A stretch of DNA of 64,000 nucleotides from Natronorubrum halophilum. Its GTDB lineage: Archaea; Halobacteriota; Halobacteria; Halobacteriales; Natrialbaceae. The translations under genes and the position numbers were made by a program. Positions within the stretch are counted from its first letter, which is position 1. Every line of letters begins with the position of its first letter. The stretch spans positions 248,001 through 312,000 of the forward strand of contig NZ_QQTY01000005.1 of NCBI RefSeq assembly GCF_003670115.1, read 5' to 3'. The notes beneath the pieces were generated by a model. The model ran no database searches. It saw only the letters and a program-made list of their open reading frames with translations, and was not told the DNA's origin. Of the stretch, positions 58,330 through 64,000 are shown in pieces.

Positions 58330-58944
58330 TCAGACTCGCTCGACAATCGCGAGTAAACCTGGAAACGAGGTTTCGCGCGTCTCGAACGTTACTTCCCGCG
58401 TTTCCAGGACGTTCCACTCTATTGCAAAGGCGGTGGATACGTCATCAGGAGTGAGCGGGTTCGGTCCTCCATCCGCTGGAGCACCTGCAGCAAATCCGAC
58501 AAGGAACACACGACCCCCCATCGAGACGATACTGGCGAGTTCGCAAGCGTAGTCCTCGCGCTCTTCACTCTGGAACGCGTGGAACAGACCACTGTCCAGC
58601 ACGGTATCGAACGTTCCGATATCGTTGGGAAAGTCCAGTGCATTTGCGACTCGGAACGTCGCATTGAGGCCCCGTTCTTCGGCGTTCTTCCGTGCTTGCT
58701 CGATTCCTTTTTTGGAGAAATCTATGCCCACGGCTGTGTGTCCCTCGGTTGCTGCCCAGAGTGCATGTGTTCCAGTTCCGCATCCAACATCAAGGACGCG
58801 ACCGGATAATCCGTCACTCCCAACGGCGTTCACGAGAGCTGGCTGTGGCTTGCCAATATCCCAGGGAGGGGCGATTTCGCTTTCGTATACGCCGTTCCAC
58901 CACTCCGCTGGACCACCTGTTTCAGAATCCGATTGGTCCGACAT
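58330..58944 (-). CDS. Class I SAM-dependent methyltransferase in the tRNA-Glu island
   Basis: A 204-residue methyltransferase. It starts SDQSDSETGGPAEWWNGVYE; motif I is RVLDVGCGTGTHALWAATEG, the acidic residue is in VGIDFSKKGIEQARK, and post-motifs are NALDFPNDIGTFDTVLDSGL. Related enzymes methylate small molecules such as thiopurines, tellurite or halides. Codon use is less GC-biased than in neighbours and the promoter is AT-rich (TATA-like TTATTA at 58971-58978, leaderless). Both suggest transfer with the island. Confidence 0.88.
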   Translation of the reverse strand: MSDQSDSETGGPAEWWNGVYESEIAPPWDIGKPQPALVNAVGSDGLSGRVLDVGCGTGTHALWAATEGHTAVGIDFSKKGIEQARKNAEERGLNATFRVANALDFPNDIGTFDTVLDSGLFHAFQSEEREDYACELASIVSMGGRVFLVGFAAGAPADGGPNPLTPDDVSTAFAIEWNVLETREVTFETRETSFPGLLAIVERV

Positions 58945-59024
58945 GGACTGGTACTCAATTCAACCATTGATAATAATTTTGTTGAAATAAAACGGAGGCC
59001 CGATTGAAAGCGCCGAAGGTGCTC

Positions 59025-59149
59025 GTTCCGTTGGTGTAGCCCGGCCAATCATTTCGGCCTTTCGAGCCGATGACCGAGGATTTGAATGAGACCAGTCGCG
59101 CGCAGCGTAGCGAGCACGTCTTCGCGTCGTTCAAACCCCGGACGGAGCA
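59025..59149 (+). pseudogene. Rearranged tRNA-Glu copy with 53-base insertion in the T arm
   Basis: Bases 59025-59075 repeat tRNA-Glu from the acceptor to the start of the T stem, with C-to-T at acceptor position 2. After a 53-base unrelated stretch (59076-59128) the T loop and 3' acceptor return (GTTCAAACCCCGG, then ACGGAGC-A, 59129-59149). The acceptor halves still pair (one T-G wobble), but the 5' T stem is missing. It is either a tRNA pseudogene scar of integration or, less likely, a tRNA with an unusual intervening sequence. Confidence 0.65.
59027..59075 (+). repeat. 49-base direct repeat, copy 2
   Basis: Identical to 57802-57850 in tRNA-Glu. It forms the right boundary of the island. 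Confidence 0.85.
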
Positions 59150-59232
59150 CGACATACGCGACACTTTGTCGGCCTCCATCCTCGAGCAACTCGGTTACTC
59201 GATTCGTCGGCAGAGCCGCGCAAAACGACCGC

Positions 59233-59931
59233 TTAGTCCCGTGAGCCGATCCGAATCGCTCTCGCAGCCGTCGCTTTGAACGATGCGGTGATCGACCGCC
59301 CCGGCTCGAGCGCTAACCGGTCCGAACTGGCGTTCGTGATCAGCGCCTGGATCGTGACGTCCGCCGCGAGCCGGATCGTCACTCTGGTGATCGCGTCGCC
59401 GGGCTCGAGTCGCTCGACGGTCCCGGTGAACTGGTTCCGGAGACTGGTGCCGTCCGCCTGCGGCGTCTCGTCCGGATCCGTCAGGACGACTGCGTCGGAG
59501 CGAACGGTAACCTGGACGTCGCTCGCGCCCTCGGGGACCAGGGCCAAAATCGGTCCGAGACCCGTCTCGACGGTCGCGAGTTCCCCCGTTCGGTCTCGAA
59601 TGGTCCCCGTAAAGACCGACTCCGTGACCCGTGCGACGCCGTCGAGTTCGGCCTCGTGACGATCGAACTGCTGGCGCAATTCCCGTGCCGTCTGCGTGAG
59701 TTCGGTCCCGCCGCCACCGCTTCCGCCTCGCTGTCGCTCCGTGATCGGTCCGACGGCGTCTTCGATTTCGACGACGCGGTTCTGAAGCCGCGCGTACGAT
59801 CGTCCCAGTTCGTCGGCCGCCTTGTGCATCGATCCGTACCGGTCGATCGCGTCGAGCATCTCGATGTCGCGCTGACCGATCGTGACGCCCTCGACCGAGA
59901 GCTTCGTGCTGTATTCCTTTTCTATCGTCAT
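59233..59931 (-). CDS. modE: ModE-type molybdate/tungstate-responsive regulator with TOBE domains
   Basis: A 232-residue regulator. The LysR-like winged helix of ModE is clear (RYGSMHKAADELGRSYARLQ, then ITERQRGGSGGGGTELTQTA). Two TOBE/MOP-like domains follow at about residues 100-165 and 165-232 (VFTGTIRDRTGELATVETGL, FTGTVERLEPGDAITRVTIR), which bind oxyanions. It lies 72 bases downstream of tupC on the same strand, so it likely senses tungstate or molybdate and regulates the tup operon. Confidence 0.92.
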   Translation of the reverse strand: MTIEKEYSTKLSVEGVTIGQRDIEMLDAIDRYGSMHKAADELGRSYARLQNRVVEIEDAVGPITERQRGGSGGGGTELTQTARELRQQFDRHEAELDGVARVTESVFTGTIRDRTGELATVETGLGPILALVPEGASDVQVTVRSDAVVLTDPDETPQADGTSLRNQFTGTVERLEPGDAITRVTIRLAADVTIQALITNASSDRLALEPGRSITASFKATAARAIRIGSRD

Positions 59932-60003
59932 GTTGTCTCCCTGGAGCGGTACGTGAGGACGGTCACACGATGTGGTCAGCCCGGATGGTGTCGAACGACA
60001 CGA

Positions 60004-60771
60004 TCAGTATATCAGTTCACCGTCGATAAACTTCCGGGTCCGTTCGTCGGCGGGATCTTCGAAGACCGTCTCGGTGGCTCCGACCTCGAGGATCTCGTTC
60101 CCGAGCAGTACCGCTACTCGATCCGCGATCCGTTCGGCCTGGTGCATGTCGTGCGTCGCGATAACGACGCCGATTCCGCGATCTCTCGCCTCGCGAACGG
60201 CGTCTTCGATGACAGCCGTGTTTCGCGGATCGAGATCCGACGTCGGTTCGTCGAGGAGGAGATAATCGGGTTCGTACGCTAGCGCGCGGGCGAACGCGAC
60301 CCGCTGTGCCTCGCCGCCCGAGAGCGAGGAGGCGTCTTGATCGGCCCGCTCCCGTAAGCCAACGGTATCGAGCGCGTCGATCGCGTCGCCAGTCCCGTTG
60401 GTTCGGCCGACGATACTCGAGAGCTCCCGACGAAGACGGTCGGTCCACGGTTGACGGACCCGTAAGCCGTACTCGGCGTTCCGACGAACGCTCGCGTCGA
60501 AGAGGCTCGCGTCCTGAAAGACCATGCCGATGCGGCGGCGGAACTCGAGTCGGGACTGTTCCGATAGCCGCCAGACGTCGGAGCCGTCGTACTCGATCGA
60601 ACCGCGGTCCGGGGCGTCGAAGAGCGCGAGTAATCGGAGCAGCGTCGATTTCCCGACCCCGGACGGACCGATGACCGCGACGACCTCACCGGGCGGTACC
60701 GACAGGGAAACGCCTTCGAAGACGGATTCGTTCTCGTACCCGTGATGGACGGCTCTCGCCTCGAGCGTCAT
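60004..60771 (-). CDS. tupC: Tungstate ABC transporter ATP-binding protein
   Basis: A 255-residue ATPase of the tungstate/molybdate importer. Walker A is [17 protein letters not shown], the Q-loop [13 protein letters not shown], the signature [18 protein letters not shown] and Walker [14 protein letters not shown]. It lacks the C-terminal TOBE domain of ModC, as in TupC. It overlaps tupB by four bases. Confidence 0.92.
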   Translation of the reverse strand: MTLEARAVHHGYENESVFEGVSLSVPPGEVVAVIGPSGVGKSTLLRLLALFDAPDRGSIEYDGSDVWRLSEQSRLEFRRRIGMVFQDASLFDASVRRNAEYGLRVRQPWTDRLRRELSSIVGRTNGTGDAIDALDTVGLRERADQDASSLSGGEAQRVAFARALAYEPDYLLLDEPTSDLDPRNTAVIEDAVREARDRGIGVVIATHDMHQAERIADRVAVLLGNEILEVGATETVFEDPADERTRKFIDGELIY

Positions 60772-61484
60772 CGGTAGCCCCCGTCGTCGCTTCCCAATCG
60801 AACCACGATCGCGTTGACGAGCAACACGAGGACGACGAGAATCCCGCCGAGAATCATCGCCGTTTCGTACCGCCCCTGTTGGGCCTCCAGTTGGATCGCA
60901 GTGGTGAGCGTTCGCGTCCTCGAGGTTCCGTCCGCGCCGGCGATGTTCCCGCCGACGATGAGGACGGACCCGACTTCGCTGATCGCGCGTCCGAAGCCCG
61001 CGAGCACTGCCGTCGCGATCCCGTATCGAGCCTCCTTGATCGTCACCAGGGCGACGTCGAGTCGCGTCCCACCCATCGCAAACGCCGCGTCGCGGACGTT
61101 TCGTTCGACGCTGCTCACCGCGGCGAGGCTGACGCCGGCGATAACCGGCGTTGCGAGCACGAACTGCGACATGATCATCGCTTCTGGGGTGAACACGAGT
61201 TCGAGCGACCCGAGCGGTCCCTGATTGGACACCGCGAACAAGACGGCGAGTCCGACGACGACGCTCGGAAATCCCATGCCGGTGTTGATGATCGACGTGA
61301 GCAGCGCCTTCCCGCGGAAGTCCTTGAATCCGACGAAGAGTGCGACCGGGAGGCTACACAGCGTGCTCAACGTCACCGCGACGAGACTCACGTACAGCGA
61401 GACGCGGATGATACTTCGAATGTAGTTCCACTCGAATGGAACCTCGAGCAACAACGGCGTCAGCGGACTGATTTCGAGTGGCAT
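60768..61484 (-). CDS. tupB: Tungstate ABC transporter permease
   Basis: A 238-residue permease with about five to six membrane helices. The coupling (EAA) loop includes [20 protein letters not shown], followed by [20 protein letters not shown], typical of TupB/WtpB. The N-terminal helix [20 protein letters not shown] starts the membrane part. It lies 11 bases after tupA and overlaps tupC by four. Confidence 0.92.
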   Translation of the reverse strand: MPLEISPLTPLLLEVPFEWNYIRSIIRVSLYVSLVAVTLSTLCSLPVALFVGFKDFRGKALLTSIINTGMGFPSVVVGLAVLFAVSNQGPLGSLELVFTPEAMIMSQFVLATPVIAGVSLAAVSSVERNVRDAAFAMGGTRLDVALVTIKEARYGIATAVLAGFGRAISEVGSVLIVGGNIAGADGTSRTRTLTTAIQLEAQQGRYETAMILGGILVVLVLLVNAIVVRLGSDDGGYR

Positions 61485-61495
61485 CCTCGTGTCCG

Positions 61496-62428
61496 TTAGT
61501 CGTCACCGTCCGAACTCTGCCACCCGGCCGGAACGTACTGCTGGAAGTTGGGGTCTTCCGCCAACGCCTTGGCGAAGAACAGCTGCTCGCCTTCGACCGT
61601 GTAATTCTCGATGATTTCCTGTCCTTCGACGCTCGTGAGATAGCCGATGTACGCCATCGAGAGATCGTAGTTCACGTGGTCGTGAACCGCGGGGTTGACC
61701 GCGACGATCCCGTACGGGTTCGCGAGGAGTTCGGGTCCCCCTTCGACGGGGCCTTGGACGAGAATCTCGAGGTCGATATTACTCCGCATGGACAGATACG
61801 TTCCGCGGTCGGCCAACGTGCACGCTTCCCGTTCATTGGCCACATTCAGAATCTCCCCCATTCCGCCACCGCTGTCGTTATACCACTCACCGGCCGACTC
61901 GACGTCGAACCCAGCTTCGTCCCAGATCTCGAGTTCCTTCGTGTGCGTCCCCGAGTTATCGCCGCGAGAAAAGAACATCGATTCTGAATCGGCGATGGCG
62001 GCGAACGCAGCGGCCGCGTCGTCGCTGCCCGCGATCGATGCGGGGTCGTCGGGTCCCCCGACGATGACGAAGTCGTTGAACATCAGATCACGGCGGTTGA
62101 CGCCGTAGCCGTCTTCCATGAACTCGTCCTCGAGCGAGCGGGCGTGAACCATCACCGCGTCGGAGTCGCCGTTTCGAGCGGTCTCGAGTGCATCACCGGT
62201 CCCCTTCGGGATGGCTTCGACGGTAACGCCGTACCGATCTTGGAAGGGAGCGTTGAGTTCGTCGAGAAGACCCGTCTGGTAGGTGCTCGTTGTCGTGGTC
62301 AGGGTGAGCGTTTCACCGCTGATCCCCGCTTCGTCATCGTTGTCGCCACCCAGTGTCGTACAGCCGGCGAGACCGGCTACGACGCCGCCGCCGACCGTCG
62401 CGATGTACGCTCGTCGTTGTATCGTCAT
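61496..62428 (-). CDS. tupA: Tungstate-binding lipoprotein of the ABC transporter
   Basis: A 310-residue extracellular binding protein. The N-terminus has a twin arginine ([16 protein letters not shown]) followed by a lipobox LAGC at about residues 20-23, so it is a probable Tat lipoprotein. The oxyanion-binding motif [18 protein letters not shown] and later [19 protein letters not shown] match the TupA family. A TATA-like box at 62453-62458 supports a leaderless start. Confidence 0.93.
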   Translation of the reverse strand: MTIQRRAYIATVGGGVVAGLAGCTTLGGDNDDEAGISGETLTLTTTTSTYQTGLLDELNAPFQDRYGVTVEAIPKGTGDALETARNGDSDAVMVHARSLEDEFMEDGYGVNRRDLMFNDFVIVGGPDDPASIAGSDDAAAAFAAIADSESMFFSRGDNSGTHTKELEIWDEAGFDVESAGEWYNDSGGGMGEILNVANEREACTLADRGTYLSMRSNIDLEILVQGPVEGGPELLANPYGIVAVNPAVHDHVNYDLSMAYIGYLTSVEGQEIIENYTVEGEQLFFAKALAEDPNFQQYVPAGWQSSDGDD

Positions 62429-62452
62429 AGATACTACGTCTGATCCTTCGCG

Positions 62453-62458
62453 AATATA
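62453..62458 (-). promoter_or_regulatory. TATA-like box for the tup operon
   Basis: AGCTATATTCGCG on the minus strand puts the TATA centre about 27 bases before the ATG at 62428. A ModE operator would be expected near here; I cannot pick one out with confidence. Confidence 0.5.
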
Positions 62459-62657
62459 GCTTTCGGTGAGGCGTAACCACTTCCTGTTACGAAGGCGTCC
62501 CGTGGCCGCATTCGCAACGCGAACGACTACTATTTAAGTGACAGCCATACTGCCGAAACGATCCGGATCAGAAACTGCGGCCGCGGATTCGACCGCGGGC
62601 GAAACGGATCGTGAATCCACGCCGAAACCGTATGTCTCTCTCGTCGAAAACGGACCC

Positions 62658-62975
62658 TCAGTGATCGATGCCCGGCAGCCGAAAGGTGGTTTCGTCCGTC
62701 GTCGGGTCCGTCAGCGCCGTCTCGATTTCCGGGGCGGCGAGAACGTCGTTCCGAGCGGCTTCCGACGGCCGTTTGAAGTAGTACGCGTCAGCACAGCCGG
62801 CGACCATCTCCGCAAGCGGGCGCTCCTCCTCGTGGACGACCGAAACGAGGTCGCCCGTCACCGCGATCAGTGCCGCGTCGTCGGGCTTGTGTAGGGCCGA
62901 TCGAATCTCGTCGGCGGTGCACGTTTCGGGCAGCGGGAGGTTGACACCGTCGACGGTTACCCAGCGTGTCTCCAT
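62658..62975 (-). CDS. Small protein of unknown function
   Basis: A 105-residue acidic soluble protein starting METRWVTVDGVNLPLPETCT. Alternating strand and helix segments (AALIAVTGDLVSVVHEEERP, LAEMVAGCADAYYF) give it a beta-grasp-like look, but I do not recognise a family. The minus-strand frame is chosen over the 118-codon plus-strand frame (62538-62894), which is Arg-rich. A TATA-like GGTATAGG near 63000-63006 fits a leaderless start. Confidence 0.7.
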   Translation of the reverse strand: METRWVTVDGVNLPLPETCTADEIRSALHKPDDAALIAVTGDLVSVVHEEERPLAEMVAGCADAYYFKRPSEAARNDVLAAPEIETALTDPTTDETTFRLPGIDH

Positions 62976-63021
62976 ACACCGTCGTTTGCGCGTCGCGTCC
63001 TATACCGTTGGGCCCGCAGCT

Positions 63022-63147
63022 TCAGGCCGCGTACTCCGCGAAGTCGGCGGCGTATCGCCGTTCACAGTTCAAACACAGATATCCGCCGTTAACGTGCTCG
63101 TAGAGTCGCGCCCCGCAGTGCCGACATCGCCAGTTGGGGTATCGCAT
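63022..63147 (-). CDS. 41-residue zinc-finger mini-protein
   Basis: The frame MRYPNWRCRHCGARLYEH, then GGYLCLNCERRYAADFAE, contains two CxxC pairs (CRHC and CLNC) that form one zinc ribbon. The upstream part of the same open frame (to 63417) is Arg/Ser-rich shadow of the DUF309 gene region, so I start at the ATG at 63147. The type is the haloarchaeal zinc-finger mini-protein often linked to regulation; target unknown. Confidence 0.75.
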   Translation of the reverse strand: MRYPNWRCRHCGARLYEHVNGGYLCLNCERRYAADFAEYAA

Positions 63148-63403
63148 CCAGTTAGTTTTCCTGATCGTACAAACGTAAATAATCTGATGTTCGACCGGCT
63201 GTACGATACCGGGCAGCATTCGAGTTTGACGGTCGCTCGAGCCGGTCGTGCTCGGAGATAACCAACGAAGACGAGGGGACGGAGCCGTGGACCCCCGCGA
63301 CAGCAGTGGTTCGTCTGCGGGACGCCGAGGCGTTCGCCGCGACGTTCGGCGAAAGACTCTCACTCGCTCCGTCCGACGGTATACACGGACTACTCCACAG
63401 CCC

Positions 63404-63895
63404 ATGGACGACCACACCAGCGATCCGACCGTCGCGCCGCCTCCCGAAACCGAGAATCCGACGGGGTGGCTGGCCGCAGACGGGCGCTGGGAGCACGCGA
63501 CGCTCCGGCGCGCGACGGTTCACGGTGTCAGGTTGTTCAACGCCGGCGCGTACCACGAGAGCCACGACTGTTTCGAGACGGAGTGGTACAACTACGGCCG
63601 GGGAACCGCCGAAAGCGCCTTCTGCCACGGGATGGTTCAGGTCGCCGCCGGCGCGTACAAACGCGTCGATTTCGCGAACGATGACGGCATGCAATCGCTC
63701 TTCCGGACCGCGCTTCAGTATCTTCAGGACGTTCCTCGAGACTACTACGGCGTCGACCTGCTCGAGGTCCGAACCGCGATCACGAACGCACTCGAGGACC
63801 CGTCCCGAGTCGACGGCTGGCGAATTCCGCTTGATAGAGAGCAACCGCCCGTTCGAGCGGTCGATTTCGAGTACGCGGAGACGCTCTCGGAGTGA
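63404..63895 (+). CDS. DUF309 domain protein
   Basis: A 163-residue protein of the DUF309 family, helical and of unknown function. The signature is [18 protein letters not shown] with its conserved Glu-x2-His-Asp-x2-Glu, followed by [18 protein letters not shown]. The ATG at 63404 is chosen because a TATA-like TATAC lies about 27 bases upstream and the earlier frame is basic shadow. Confidence 0.88.
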   Translation: MDDHTSDPTVAPPPETENPTGWLAADGRWEHATLRRATVHGVRLFNAGAYHESHDCFETEWYNYGRGTAESAFCHGMVQVAAGAYKRVDFANDDGMQSLFRTALQYLQDVPRDYYGVDLLEVRTAITNALEDPSRVDGWRIPLDREQPPVRAVDFEYAETLSE

Positions 63896-64000
63896 CAGTT
63901 CGTCCCCGGTCGGCGATCGAACAGCGCTTCACTGGAACGGAGTCCCGTGGTATTGTGCGTCATTCACGCTCTATCAGAATACCTGGATTCGTGAGAGACC

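Noticed and set aside
62538-62894. Plus-strand frame of 118 codons
   Set aside because: Its second half is an Arg-rich antisense shadow of the 105-residue minus-strand gene.

Overview
The window is a high-GC haloarchaeal chromosome segment. The proteins are strongly acidic, most promoters are TATA-like boxes about 25-28 bases upstream of leaderless starts, and the zinc-finger mini-proteins, H/ACA-type TruB, proteasome, topoisomerase VI and archaeal ribosomal order (rps4e, rpl32e and rpl19e inside the spc cluster) are archaeal. Gene content and style fit the Natrialbaceae (Natrinema/Haloterrigena-like); this placement is inferred, not computed.

Positions 1-13252 hold the S10/spc ribosomal protein superoperon on the plus strand: rpl3 (5' cut by the window edge), rpl4, rpl23, rpl2, rps19, rpl22, rps3, rpl29, a 23-codon mini-ORF, rnp1 (RNase P), rps17, rpl14, rpl24, rps4e, rpl5, rps14, rps8, rpl6, rpl32e, rpl19e, rpl18, rps5, rpl30, rpl15 and secY. 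Nearly every junction overlaps by 1-8 bases or is separated by a few bases, as in a translationally coupled operon.

Positions 13253-23114 carry a respiratory and surface block: a cytochrome oxidase subunit IV-like gene, a polytopic membrane protein of unknown function, a tail-anchored zinc-finger protein, a membrane-anchored subtilase, and the heme-copper oxidase pair coxB-coxAC (subunit I fused to subunit III). An amphi-Trp protein and an uncharacterised small protein follow. From 23174 the conserved archaeal secY-linked genes resume (adk, a DUF106/EMC3-type membrane insertase relative, cmk, truB), interrupted by a large orphan type IV pilin-like protein. A tRNA-Pro(GGG) follows.

Positions 28492-35300 are mixed: two mini-proteins below usual ORF cut-offs, a possible nucleotide-modification protein, a hexapeptide acyltransferase, a type II NADH dehydrogenase-like flavoprotein, arginase/agmatinase, a DtxR-family metalloregulator with a candidate operator on its own promoter, and a winged-helix regulator.

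Positions 35474-52235 form a DNA-topology and proteolysis region: gyrB-gyrA, an adjacent proteasome alpha/beta pair, an ABC-2 exporter, a seven-PAS histidine kinase, a channel-like protein with a non-canonical filter, and top6B-top6A.

Positions 52232-64000 contain two methyltransferases, a zinc-ribbon membrane protein, an Nramp-like transporter lacking the hallmark metal motifs, a metallo-beta-lactamase-fold hydrolase, an FAH-family enzyme, tRNA-Glu(TTC) followed by a small AT-richer island bounded by partial tRNA-Glu copies, a tungstate ABC operon (tupABC) with a ModE/TOBE regulator, a zinc-finger mini-protein and a DUF309 protein. No CRISPR array, rRNA or complete transposon was seen.
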